5,139 bases of DNA from the NCBI GenBank assembly GCA_900553635.1, contig USDU01000184.1:1-5139 (forward strand), written 5' to 3'. Below, in pieces: positions 1 through 5,139 of the stretch; positions within the stretch are counted from its first letter, which is position 1; every line of letters starts with the position of its first letter. The position numbers were made by a program, and so were the translations under genes. The notes beneath the pieces were generated by a model, which was given only the letters and a program-made list of their open reading frames with translations, ran no database searches and was not told where the DNA came from. This DNA is from an uncultured Lachnospiraceae bacterium. GTDB taxonomy: Bacteria > Bacillota_A > Clostridia > Lachnospirales > Lachnospiraceae.

Positions 1-558
1 GGTACCAGAGAGTTCCGTGATATGGTAAGTGAAATCGGAGCACTGATTACCTACGAGGCTACGAAGGATCTGAAGCTGCAGGACGTGGAGATTGAGACTC
101 CGATTTGCAAGACCACCGTAAAAGAGCTGGCAGGAAAGAAGCTGGCGGTTATCCCGATTCTGCGCGCGGGCCTCGGTATGGTAGAAGGCGTTCTGACCAT
201 GATCCCGTCCGCAAAGGTAGGTCATATCGGTCTGTACAGAAATGAGGAAACTCTGGAGCCGGTAGAATACTACTGCAAGATTCCGAAGGACTGCAGCGAG
301 AGAGATGTATTTGTGGTAGACCCCATGCTGGCTACCGGCGGATCTGCCATCGCGGCGATCCAGATGCTGAAGAACCGTGGCGTAAAGAATATCCGTTTCC
401 TGTGTGTTATCGCGGCTCCGGAAGGCGTAAAGAAGCTGCAGGAGGCACATCCGGACGTGGATATCTACATCGGTGCCCTTGACGAGCATCTGAACGAGAA
501 CGGATACATCGTTCCGGGTCTGGGCGACGCAGGCGACAGAATTTTTGGAACCAAGTAA
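1..558 (+). CDS. upp: Uracil phosphoribosyltransferase, 5' end missing
   Basis: Cytoplasmic pyrimidine-salvage enzyme that makes UMP and pyrophosphate from uracil and PRPP. The reading frame is open from base 1 (first residues GTREFRDM, matching the family's T-K-x-F-R-E-L segment), so the gene begins outside the window and the internal ATG at 22 is not the start. 185 residues are present. The family is usually about 209 residues, so roughly 24 N-terminal residues are missing. Visible motifs, numbered in the fragment, are PILRAGLGM (about 52-60), the PRPP-binding loop DPMLATGGS (about 107-115) and the C-terminal uracil-binding segment [16 protein letters not shown] (about 168-183). The protein ends in the typical FGTK. 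The next gene starts 19 bp downstream on the same strand and also acts in pyrimidine salvage, so they are probably co-transcribed. The promoter is not in the window. Identification is very secure. Confidence 0.97.
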   Translation, partial: GTREFRDMVSEIGALITYEATKDLKLQDVEIETPICKTTVKELAGKKLAVIPILRAGLGMVEGVLTMIPSAKVGHIGLYRNEETLEPVEYYCKIPKDCSERDVFVVDPMLATGGSAIAAIQMLKNRGVKNIRFLCVIAAPEGVKKLQEAHPDVDIYIGALDEHLNENGYIVPGLGDAGDRIFGTK

Positions 559-564
559 ATTACC

Positions 565-570
565 GGAGGT
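565..570 (+). promoter_or_regulatory. Ribosome binding site fixing the dCMP deaminase start
   Basis: GGAGGT lies 7 bases before the ATG at 578. An in-frame ATG at 545 lies inside the end of upp and has no comparable site in front, so 578 is the better start. Confidence 0.85.
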
Positions 571-577
571 AAGAGGC

Positions 578-1066
578 ATGGGAGACAAGCGGAAGGATTA
601 CATCAGCTGGGATGAATATTTCATGGGCGTGGCGCTGCTTTCCGGGATGCGGTCCAAGGATCCCGGTACCCAGGTGGGCGCCTGCATCGTAAGCCAGGAT
701 AACAAGATTCTGTCCATGGGCTATAACGGATTCCCCAAGGGCTGCGACGATGACGATTTCCCCTGGGCGCGGACGGCGGAGACGGCCAATGAGACCAAGT
801 ACCCCTTTGTGACCCATGCGGAACTGAATGCTATTCTCAATTACCGTGGCGGCAGCCTGGAGGGCGCAAAGATTTATGTGGCCCTGTTTCCCTGCAATGA
901 ATGTGCCAAGGCCATCATTCAGGCAGGCCTGAAGACCGTCGTCTATGCCTGCGACAAATACGCGGACACCGCCGCTGTGCTGGCGTCCAAGCGCATGTTC
1001 CGGGCAGCGGGCGTGGAGCTGGTGCCCTATCGCCATACAGGGCGGCAGATTACGCTGGAAGTGTAA
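578..1066 (+). CDS. comEB: dCMP deaminase (deoxycytidylate deaminase, ComEB-like)
   Basis: Predicted zinc-dependent cytoplasmic enzyme converting dCMP to dUMP, the substrate of thymidylate synthase. The product has 162 residues, typical for short bacterial members. It carries the cytidine/deoxycytidylate deaminase zinc signature: HAE at residues 80-82 (zinc ligand His80, catalytic Glu82) and PCNEC at 105-109 (zinc ligands Cys106 and Cys109). The segment SMGYNGFPKGCDDDDFPW (about 46-63) is characteristic of dCMP deaminases rather than cytidine or tRNA-adenosine deaminases. The chosen ATG gives an N-terminus (MGDKRKDYISWDEYFMGVA) that fits the family's conserved W-D-E-Y-F-M start. The gene follows upp after 19 bp, a gene order seen in clostridia, so it is probably the second gene of a salvage unit. 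It uses more C/G-ending codons than upp. The symbol follows the Bacillus subtilis name; no role in competence is implied. Confidence 0.93.
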   Translation: MGDKRKDYISWDEYFMGVALLSGMRSKDPGTQVGACIVSQDNKILSMGYNGFPKGCDDDDFPWARTAETANETKYPFVTHAELNAILNYRGGSLEGAKIYVALFPCNECAKAIIQAGLKTVVYACDKYADTAAVLASKRMFRAAGVELVPYRHTGRQITLEV

Positions 1067-1088
1067 AGAGAGTATTATAGAAAATAAG

Positions 1089-1184
1089 AAAACGTCGATA
1101 TGTAAGAGGCTATTTTAGCTATCAAAGGCAGATTCAGAATCTGGTATTTGATAACGGGACAAAACTCTTATATATCGGCGTTTT
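1089..1184 (+). other. Long branched inverted repeat after comEB; structured RNA or terminator, class unknown
   Basis: The outer arms (1089-1108 and 1165-1184) form 20 consecutive pairs, 18 Watson-Crick and 2 G-U. The two wobbles (1095 with 1178, 1102 with 1171) are allowed only in RNA read from the + strand; on the other strand they become A-C mismatches. Inside are two further hairpins: GCTA-TTT-TAGC (1109-1119), and a longer one with TATCAAA/TTTGATA (1120-1126 with 1147-1153) capped by CAGATT/AATCTG (1129-1134 with 1138-1143). An unpaired ACGGGACAAAA stretch (1154-1164) completes a three-way-junction layout. The last arm runs into TTTTAATTTT, so it may end the upp-comEB transcript. It does not match any riboswitch or ncRNA family I recognise. 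A small inverted-repeat element is the alternative. Confidence 0.55.
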
Positions 1185-1186
1185 AA

Positions 1187-1273
1187 TTTTGCTCTATAGG
1201 AAATACTGTGTCACATTAAAGCACGAAAGACATGCTTCCTATAGAGCAAAAAAACCTCCGGGGGATGCGCACT
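1187..1273. repeat. Palindromic repeat element, copy 1
   Basis: A perfect 16-bp inverted repeat (TTTTGCTCTATAGGAA at 1187-1202, its complement at 1236-1251) encloses a 33-base loop. It is followed by a conserved tail (CC-TCCGGGGGAT-GCGCACT, about 1255-1273). A second copy lies at 4804-4890. The arms are identical in the two copies, while the loop matches at 24 of 33 positions. The element abuts the inverted repeat ending at 1184. It could be a non-autonomous mobile element or a dispersed transcription or RNA-processing signal. No target duplication is obvious. Confidence 0.8.
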
Positions 1274-1285
1274 CTTTTTTATGTC

Positions 1286-1313
1286 TAAAAATAATGTTGA
1301 CAATAGAATGTCA
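1286..1313 (-). terminator. Possible weak terminator of the AraC-DUF402 operon
   Basis: Read on the minus strand downstream of the DUF402 stop, TGACA-TTCTAT-TGTCA (1313 to 1298) forms a 5-bp stem, followed within a few bases by a T-rich run (1291-1286). The stem is short and AT-rich and the T-run is not directly adjacent, so this is a weak candidate. The palindromic element beyond it may serve instead. Confidence 0.25.
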
Positions 1314-1330
1314 GAGAAGGCTCTGGGGTT

Positions 1331-1810
1331 TTAGTCCTCCGGCCAATACCCCTCCAGCGCAGGCAGCAGCGCCCCATCATAAATCAGCCGCAGCAGCGCG
1401 TCCAGTTTTCGGAGAGAATCCAGAAGCTGATCCGATGTAATCAGCTTCTTCTCCACCGCCTCGGCCAGCTCATCCAGATCCACCACCTTGATGAGCCCGG
1501 AAGGATAAATCAGCACATCCGCCAGCAGATCCGTGAAGGTGAAGGTATCCGTGTCCGCGTCATACTCTGTGGCAATGATATCGCAGTACCAGCAGATCAG
1601 CTTCCCCTGATGGTCAATGAAACGACTGACCTTCCAGCCTTCCTTCAGCAGAAAACAGGACGAGCCGTGATGCAGCTCCTTTTTGGGCTTAATGGTGGTC
1701 CAGCGGGTCACCAGCAGCCGGTCGCTGCGGTGGATGACCACGTCCTTTTCCAGACGCAGGGTTTCCAGAGGGATCAGACGTTTGCGAATCAGGGTGGGAT
1801 GTTGTACCAT
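1331..1810 (-). CDS. DUF402 domain protein (FomD/Ntdp-like fold)
   Basis: 159-residue cytoplasmic protein of the DUF402 family. Known members include the Staphylococcus aureus nucleotide phosphatase Ntdp and the fosfomycin-pathway hydrolase FomD, both metal-dependent phosphoester hydrolases. The recognisable core runs from CWYCDI (residues 73-78) through YDADTDTFTFTDLLADV (about 83-99) to YPSGLIKVVDLDELAEAV (about 102-119). Acidic residues Asp94, Asp98, Asp111, Asp113 and Glu114 fall where family members carry conserved, partly metal-binding acids. There is no signal peptide or membrane segment. The start is well supported: AAAAGGAGG lies 7 bases upstream and overlaps the stop codon of the AraC-type gene, so the two are co-transcribed and perhaps translationally coupled. 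The actual substrate cannot be told from sequence. The link to the regulator is positional only; a housekeeping nucleotide-hydrolysis role is equally possible. Confidence 0.82.
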   Translation of the reverse strand: MVQHPTLIRKRLIPLETLRLEKDVVIHRSDRLLVTRWTTIKPKKELHHGSSCFLLKEGWKVSRFIDHQGKLICWYCDIIATEYDADTDTFTFTDLLADVLIYPSGLIKVVDLDELAEAVEKKLITSDQLLDSLRKLDALLRLIYDGALLPALEGYWPED

Positions 1811-1817
1811 GGCGGGG

Positions 1818-1826
1818 CCTCCTTTT
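1818..1826 (-). promoter_or_regulatory. Ribosome binding site of DUF402 gene overlapping the upstream stop
   Basis: Read on the minus strand, AAAAGGAGG begins within the TAA stop (1827-1825) of the AraC-type gene and ends 7 bases before the DUF402 ATG. Ribosomes finishing the regulator would therefore sit on this site, which suggests coupled translation. Confidence 0.8.
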
Positions 1827-2748
1827 ACTGATGGTTTTTTACAAGCGTAAGGGAATCGTTTTCTACATACTCCTTTTCCGCGGAGCGGCGGTTGTAATAG
1901 GTTCTCTTATATACATCCGGATCCGCCACCAGCAGGAACTCCGAGGGCGTGTATCCGGTGATTTCCTTGAACACCCGATTGAAGGTGCGGATATTGTTGA
2001 AGCCGCAGGACAGGGCTACGTCCGTGATCTTTTTACCGGTGTTCCGAAGCTGTGAAGCAGCCCGTTCTACTCGGACCAGGTTCAGATAAGTGACGAAATT
2101 GATGCCCATGAGCTTCTTAAAAGTCTTGGAGAAATGGCTGTTGCTGAAATTCATCCGGGAGGCAGCGAATTCCAGAGTAATATTGTCGGCATAATGTTCG
2201 TCCATATAGGACAGCAGATCCTGCAGATCCCCCAGCATCCGGGAGCGCCGGTCATCGGGAAGCTGCTCGGCGTCGGTCCGGGGATGGCAGCGTTTTAAGA
2301 GCGCCCAGAAGGCCTGAATGGATGAACTGACCACTTCCTGGTAAAATGGCTTTTTCTGTTCCAGCTCCCGGGAAACCGTGTCGATGAGATCTGTAAGCTG
2401 CCCGGAGAGTCCGAAGGTGTCCAGCTCTGCTTTGGTGATGAGCGGATGCATAAAACCCGGATTCTGAAAAAGCGGCCCGAGAATGGATGTATCAAAGATA
2501 AGAAAATCCAGCACATTGTCCATCCCATGGGAATCGCTGTAATGGATCATCCCGCTCTCACAGACGGTCAGATCCCCGGCGTGCGCCAGAAAGGTCTGAT
2601 CGGTAATGCTTAAAAGACAGGAGCCCGAGCGCACGTAGATCAGCTCAATTTCCTTATGCCAGTGGGCCAGAAATCCCACATTTTCATAACGGGAATGCCA
2701 GACCATATAGTCAGAGTCATAGTTTCGCACTTCATGGAAAGCTTTCAT
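1825..2748 (-). CDS. AraC-family transcriptional regulator, divergent from fucI
   Basis: 307-residue two-domain regulator. The N-terminal part (about residues 20-90) is an AraC-type cupin sensor domain: HWHKEIELIYVRSGSCLLSI, with His29, His31 and Glu33 at the usual pocket edge, then AHAGDLTVCESGMIHY. The C-terminal part (about 175-273) is the double helix-turn-helix DNA-binding domain. The first helix pair is near 190-213 (ITLEFAASRMNFSNSHFSKTFKK). The second is near 241-264 (ITDVALSCGFNNIRTFNRVFKE), ending in the family hallmark GYTPSEF. About 35 further charged residues follow the domain. The ATG at 2748 has AGGAGA 9 bases upstream and a good promoter behind it. The gene is divergent from fucI across a 199-bp gap, which makes fucI the likely target and L-fucose or a derivative the likely effector. 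That assignment is inference from position; autoregulation is also likely. Confidence 0.93.
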   Translation of the reverse strand: MKAFHEVRNYDSDYMVWHSRYENVGFLAHWHKEIELIYVRSGSCLLSITDQTFLAHAGDLTVCESGMIHYSDSHGMDNVLDFLIFDTSILGPLFQNPGFMHPLITKAELDTFGLSGQLTDLIDTVSRELEQKKPFYQEVVSSSIQAFWALLKRCHPRTDAEQLPDDRRSRMLGDLQDLLSYMDEHYADNITLEFAASRMNFSNSHFSKTFKKLMGINFVTYLNLVRVERAASQLRNTGKKITDVALSCGFNNIRTFNRVFKEITGYTPSEFLLVADPDVYKRTYYNRRSAEKEYVENDSLTLVKNHQ

Positions 2749-2765
2749 AATAAAAAATCTCCTGC

Positions 2766-2773
2766 CACGTAAA
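2766..2773. promoter_or_regulatory. Candidate regulator half-site, left
   Basis: CACGTAAA lies between the regulator's promoter and its start codon. It is the exact reverse complement of the box at 2861-2868. The two centres are 95 bp apart, close to nine helical turns, so they face the same side of the helix. It could also be a chance AT-rich match. Confidence 0.35.
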
Positions 2774-2817
2774 AATTCGGTCGAAAGTGATAAAAGACGT
2801 TCCTTTTATATAGAAGA

Positions 2818-2846
2818 AGTATAACAACTAGCACAAAAAATGTCCA
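2818..2846 (-). promoter_or_regulatory. Sigma-A promoter of the AraC-DUF402 operon
   Basis: On the minus strand, -35 TGGACA (2846-2841), a 17-base spacer and -10 TATACT (2823-2818). Each box differs from consensus at one position. Transcription would start near 2811, giving a leader of about 60 bases before the ATG at 2748. Confidence 0.72.
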
Positions 2847-2860
2847 TATCATAACAGAAA

Positions 2861-2868
2861 TTTACGTG
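2861..2868. promoter_or_regulatory. Candidate regulator half-site, right
   Basis: TTTACGTG is the exact reverse complement of the box at 2766-2773. It covers about -40 to -33 relative to the predicted fucI start point, where an AraC-type activator would contact RNA polymerase. A related ACGTGAAAAT follows at 2908-2917. Confidence 0.35.
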
Positions 2869-2888
2869 CATTTTTTTATAAAATGTTA

Positions 2889-2894
2889 TATAAT
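2889..2894 (+). promoter_or_regulatory. -10 box of the fucI promoter
   Basis: A perfect TATAAT gives a predicted start near 2901 and a leader of about 47 bases. No good -35 sits at 16-18 bases: TTTACG at 2861 would need a 22-base spacer, and TGCATT at 2867 is a poor match. That pattern fits an activator-dependent promoter. Confidence 0.6.
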
Positions 2895-2933
2895 GTGATC
2901 ATCAGAAACGTGAAAATCTATTTTACAAAAAAT

Positions 2934-2939
2934 GGAGGG
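2934..2939 (+). promoter_or_regulatory. Ribosome binding site fixing the GTG start of fucI
   Basis: GGAGGG lies 8 bases before the GTG at 2948. No in-frame ATG lies near enough to compete, and the protein start ([17 protein letters not shown]) fits the family, so GTG initiation is well supported. Confidence 0.85.
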
Positions 2940-2947
2940 TTAAAAAA

Positions 2948-4750
2948 GTGGCAAAAAGCAGATTAATTGGGGATTATCCGGTAATTGGTATCCGTCCTAC
3001 TATCGACGGAAGAAGAGGAACTCTTGATGTAAGAGGATCTCTGGAAGAGCAGACCATGAACATGGCAAAAGCAGCAGCAAAGCTGTTTGAGGAAAATATC
3101 CGTTATTCCAACGGTGAGCCGGTAAAGGTGGTTATCGCAGACACCACCATCGGTCGTGTAGGCGAGGCAGCTGCCTGCGCAGACAAGTTCCGTAAAGCAG
3201 GCGTAGACATCACCCTGACCGTTACTCCCTGCTGGTGCTACGGCTCCGAGACCATGGACACCGACCCGTTGACCATCAAGGGCGTATGGGGACTGAACGC
3301 TACCGAGAGACCGGGTGCTGTATACCTGGCTTCCGTACTGGCTACCCATGCACAGAAGGGACTTCCGGCATTCGGTATCTACGGACATGACGTTCAGGAT
3401 GCTGACGATGAGACCATCCCGGAGGACGTAAAGGCAAAGCTTCTCCGCTTTGGCCGCGCCGCAGTGGCAGCAGCAAGCATGAGAGGAAAATCCTACCTGC
3501 AGATTGGTTCCGTTACCATGGGTATCGGCGGATCCATCATCAGCCCGGAATTCATCGAGGAATATCTGGGAATGCGTGTGGAGTCTGTAGACGAGGTTGA
3601 AATTATCCGTCGTATGACAGAGGGTATCTACGATCACGAAGAGTTCGAGAAGGCTCTGAAGTGGGCGAAGGAGACCTGTACTATCGGCTTCGACAAGAAC
3701 CCGCCTGAGCTTCAGATGACAGAGGAGCAGAAGGAAGAGCAGTTCGAGTTCGTCGTAAAGATGGCTGTTATCATCAAAGAGCTGATGAACGGCTGCGACA
3801 AGCTGGATCCGAAGTTCTCCGAGGAAGCTATCGGACACAACGCTCTGGCAGCAGGCTTCCAGGGACAGAGACAGTGGACAGACTTCTATCCCAACGGTGA
3901 CTTTGCAGAGGCAATGCTGAACACCTCCTTCGACTGGGAAGGCGCAAGAGAGCCGTACATCCTGGCTACCGAGAACGACGTATTGAACGGACTGGGCATG
4001 CTGTTCATGAAGCTGCTGACCGGCCGTGCTCAGATGTTCGCGGATGTTCGTACCTACTGGAGCGGAGACGCAGTAAAGAGAGTTACCGGTTATGATCTGG
4101 AAGGCAAGGCAAAAGAGGCTGACGGCTTTATCCACCTGATCAACTCCGGCGCATGCTGCCTGGATGCCTGCGGCGAAGTAAAGGATGAGAACGGCAACGG
4201 CACCATGAAGCAGTGGTGGGATGTAACCGAAGAGGATCAGAAGAAGATTATGGAAGCAACCACCTGGAACGCAGCTGACAACGGCTACTTCCGTGGCGGC
4301 GGATTCTCCTCCCGTTTCCTGACCAGAGCTGAGATGCCGGCTACCATGATTCGCCTGAACCTGGTAAAAGGACTTGGACCGGTTCTGCAGATTGCAGAGG
4401 GCTGGACCATCAACCTGCCGGATGATGTATCCGATACTCTGTGGAAGAGAACAGACTACACATGGCCCTGCACATGGTTCGCACCGCGCTGCACAGGCGA
4501 GGGCGCATTCAAGACCGCTTACGATATGATGAACAACTGGGGCGCAAACCATGGCGCTATCAGCTACGGTCACATCGGCGCAGACCTGATTACCCTCTGC
4601 TCCATCTTAAGAATCCCGGTATGTATGCACAATGTTCCGGAAGAGGAGATCTTCCGTCCGGCAGCATGGAACGCATTCGGTATGAACAAAGAGGGACAGG
4701 ACTTCCGTGCATGCAAGGCATACGGCCCGCTGTACAAGACTATCCGTTAA
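2948..4750 (+). CDS. fucI: L-fucose isomerase
   Basis: Cytoplasmic Mn2+-dependent ketol isomerase that turns L-fucose into L-fuculose, the first intracellular step of fucose breakdown. Family members also act on D-arabinose. The product has 600 residues against 591 in Escherichia coli FucI and can be aligned with it from end to end. Shared blocks include GIRPTIDGR (14-22), [12 protein letters not shown] (91-102), ERPGAVYLA (120-128), [12 protein letters not shown] (143-154), [18 protein letters not shown] (301-318) and IAEGW (482-486). The metal and catalytic residues known from E. coli (Glu337, Asp361, His528) correspond to Glu342 in ATEND, Asp366 in FADVRTYW and His535 in WGANHG. The gene is complete and ends at TAA before a strong terminator, so it forms a one-gene unit. 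No fuculokinase, aldolase or transporter gene is in the window. The divergent AraC-type gene is the likely regulator. Codon choice resembles that of upp, which fits high expression. Confidence 0.97.
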   Translation: MAKSRLIGDYPVIGIRPTIDGRRGTLDVRGSLEEQTMNMAKAAAKLFEENIRYSNGEPVKVVIADTTIGRVGEAAACADKFRKAGVDITLTVTPCWCYGSETMDTDPLTIKGVWGLNATERPGAVYLASVLATHAQKGLPAFGIYGHDVQDADDETIPEDVKAKLLRFGRAAVAAASMRGKSYLQIGSVTMGIGGSIISPEFIEEYLGMRVESVDEVEIIRRMTEGIYDHEEFEKALKWAKETCTIGFDKNPPELQMTEEQKEEQFEFVVKMAVIIKELMNGCDKLDPKFSEEAIGHNALAAGFQGQRQWTDFYPNGDFAEAMLNTSFDWEGAREPYILATENDVLNGLGMLFMKLLTGRAQMFADVRTYWSGDAVKRVTGYDLEGKAKEADGFIHLINSGACCLDACGEVKDENGNGTMKQWWDVTEEDQKKIMEATTWNAADNGYFRGGGFSSRFLTRAEMPATMIRLNLVKGLGPVLQIAEGWTINLPDDVSDTLWKRTDYTWPCTWFAPRCTGEGAFKTAYDMMNNWGANHGAISYGHIGADLITLCSILRIPVCMHNVPEEEIFRPAAWNAFGMNKEGQDFRACKAYGPLYKTIR

Positions 4751-4773
4751 TTCGAAAAGAGAAGTTACATACG

Positions 4774-4807
4774 GGAGCATGGAACTGCGAGGTTCCGTGC
4801 TCCTTTT
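4774..4807 (+). terminator. Rho-independent terminator of fucI
   Basis: GGAGCATGGAAC (4774-4785) pairs with GTTCCGTGCTCC (4792-4803) over 12 positions, with one G-U wobble that is allowed only in + strand RNA. The loop is 6 bases and TTTT follows. It lies 23 bases after the fucI stop. The T-run is also the first four bases of the palindromic repeat. Confidence 0.88.
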
Positions 4808-4890
4808 GCTCTATAGGAAACACTGTGTTACGTTAAAGTGCGAAAACTATGATTCCTATAGAGCAAAAAGCCCATCCGGGGGATCGCACT
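4804..4890. repeat. Palindromic repeat element, copy 2
   Basis: Same architecture and orientation as the copy at 1187-1273: 16-bp perfect arms (4804-4819 and 4853-4868), a 33-base loop, and the conserved tail CCATCCGGGGGATCGCACT. The left arm starts exactly at the T-tract of the fucI terminator. Seven of the nine loop differences from copy 1 are transitions. Confidence 0.82.
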
Positions 4891-4991
4891 GCGACAGAGT
4901 AGCTTTCTCGTACATTAAAATAAAAAAACGTATATCTGGGAAGATGACCAATTAACAGATGACGGGAGAAAAAATTTGACAAAAATCTGAC

Positions 4992-5020
4992 TTGCAATAT
5001 GGAAGGGACTCTGCTAAAAT
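4992..5020 (+). promoter_or_regulatory. Promoter of the riboswitch-controlled unit
   Basis: -35 TTGCAA (4992-4997), a 17-base spacer and -10 TAAAAT (5015-5020). The predicted start is near 5027, about 20 bases before the aptamer's conserved GGGCAAACC. A perfect TTGACA at 4976-4981 is present but has only a poor -10 partner (TATGGA at 4998). Confidence 0.65.
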
Positions 5021-5034
5021 GAACAATATTGCAA
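4992..5034. repeat. Perfect 9-bp inverted repeat bracketing the promoter -10 region
   Basis: TTGCAATAT (4992-5000) and ATATTGCAA (5026-5034) are exact reverse complements 25 bases apart. The first covers the -35 box and the second the predicted start point. This placement suits a repressor operator, though no regulator is identified. Confidence 0.6.
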
Positions 5035-5039
5035 AAAGA

Positions 5040-5128
5040 GAATACTGGGCAAACCTGCTGAAAAGCAGGGACGCAAAGCCAAAAGGGTCTAAGGGTAAAA
5101 CTATGACAGCCGGTTGCTATTGGAAGTC
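5040..5128 (+). ncRNA. c-di-GMP-I riboswitch (GEMM-I) aptamer
   Basis: Cis-acting RNA that binds cyclic di-GMP and controls the gene downstream, which lies outside the window. Conserved GEMM-I blocks appear in order: GGGCAAACC (5047-5055); hairpin CCTGCT-GAAA-AGCAGG with its GAAA tetraloop (5054-5069); GGGACGCAAAGCC (5068-5080); TCTAAG (5088-5093) and TATG (5102-5105), resembling the two strands of the 11-nt tetraloop receptor; then GACAGCCGGTTGCT (5105-5118). By alignment to the Vibrio cholerae Vc2 RNA, the ligand-contacting G20 and A47 correspond to G5048 and A5075. G rather than A at the G20 position predicts c-di-GMP rather than cGAMP. The 3' boundary is approximate. The expression platform is cut off, so whether it is an ON or OFF switch cannot be told. 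Confidence 0.93.
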
Positions 5129-5139
5129 CGAAAAGAATT

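Noticed and set aside
1..6. GGTACC (KpnI site) at base 1 as a sign of a cloning junction or vector end
   Set aside because: It encodes Gly-Thr at the expected place in Upp and recurs naturally at 664. There is no foreign sequence.
1297..1325. TTGACA at 1297 as a promoter -35 in the convergent gap
   Set aside because: No acceptable -10 lies 16-18 bases downstream, and no gene follows on that strand. It is also part of the TGACA/TGTCA hairpin.
1312..1329. CAGAG-AAGG-CTCTG hairpin followed by GGGGTTTT as a + strand terminator
   Set aside because: The stem is only 5 bp, the T-run does not follow directly, and it overlaps the end of the opposite-strand gene. Chance is likely.
1189..1440. Short ORFs over both palindromic repeats with similar peptides (LYRKxCVTLK...SYRAK)
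   Set aside because: The similarity is simply the translated repeat. There is no ribosome binding site, and the peptides diverge once the repeat ends. The same applies to the reading frames over 4804-4890.
2895..2920. TGTGATCATCAGAAACGTGA as a catabolite control (CRP or CcpA) site
   Set aside because: It lacks the second half-site of a CRP box and the core CG spacing of a cre site, so the match is too poor to support.
2963..4573. 536-codon open frame antisense to fucI
   Set aside because: It is a mirror of a strongly recognised gene with no start signals or recognisable domains. Antisense openness is common in genes with this codon bias.
5024..5122. Pairing of CAATA..GCAA (5024-5034) with TTGCTATTG (5114-5122) as an alternative riboswitch stem
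   Set aside because: The predicted transcript starts near 5027, so most of the first strand would not be in the RNA.
5019..5139. Open reading frame from ATG at 5019 running through the riboswitch to the window end
   Set aside because: It has no ribosome binding site, its start overlaps the promoter -10 box, and every conserved stretch is explained by the GEMM-I RNA consensus. The openness is incidental.

Overview
The window looks like chromosomal DNA of a gut Firmicute, most probably a member of the Lachnospiraceae (Clostridium cluster XIVa). This rests on the clostridial-type Upp sequence, strong AGGAGG-like ribosome binding sites, sigma-A-type promoters in AT-rich gaps between moderately GC-rich genes, the pairing of upp with a dCMP deaminase gene, and an L-fucose isomerase with a GEMM-I (c-di-GMP-I) riboswitch close by. 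The genus cannot be fixed from this sequence alone.

Layout. 1-1066 (+): the 3' part of upp (uracil phosphoribosyltransferase), then, 19 bp later, a dCMP deaminase gene (comEB-like). Together they form a pyrimidine-salvage pair. 1067-1330: a gene-free gap between convergent units. It holds a long branched inverted repeat (1089-1184), directly followed by copy 1 of a short palindromic repeat element (1187-1273). 1331-2748 (-): a two-gene operon in the order AraC-family regulator then DUF402 protein, with 14 bp between them. 2749-2947: a divergent control region with a good sigma-A promoter for the regulator, a weaker one for fucI, and three related ACGT-centred motifs that could be operator half-sites. 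2948-4750 (+): full-length L-fucose isomerase (GTG start). 4751-5139: 389 bp without a gene. It holds the fucI terminator, copy 2 of the palindromic element (its first arm is the terminator's T-tract), about 85 bp (4891-4975) where nothing is recognised, a promoter inside a perfect 9-bp inverted repeat, and a c-di-GMP-I riboswitch aptamer whose controlled gene lies beyond the window.

How it fits together. upp and comEB feed uracil and dCMP towards UMP and dUMP/dTMP. The AraC-type regulator is divergent from fucI and is the obvious candidate to control it, giving inducible isomerisation of L-fucose (a mucin and host-glycan sugar) to L-fuculose. No fuculokinase, aldolase or fucose transporter gene lies in the window, so the rest of the pathway must be elsewhere. 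The c-di-GMP riboswitch starts a separate unit with its own promoter. The most notable points are this riboswitch and its promoter palindrome, the terminator-linked repeat family, the branched structure after comEB, and the spaced half-sites between the regulator gene and fucI.
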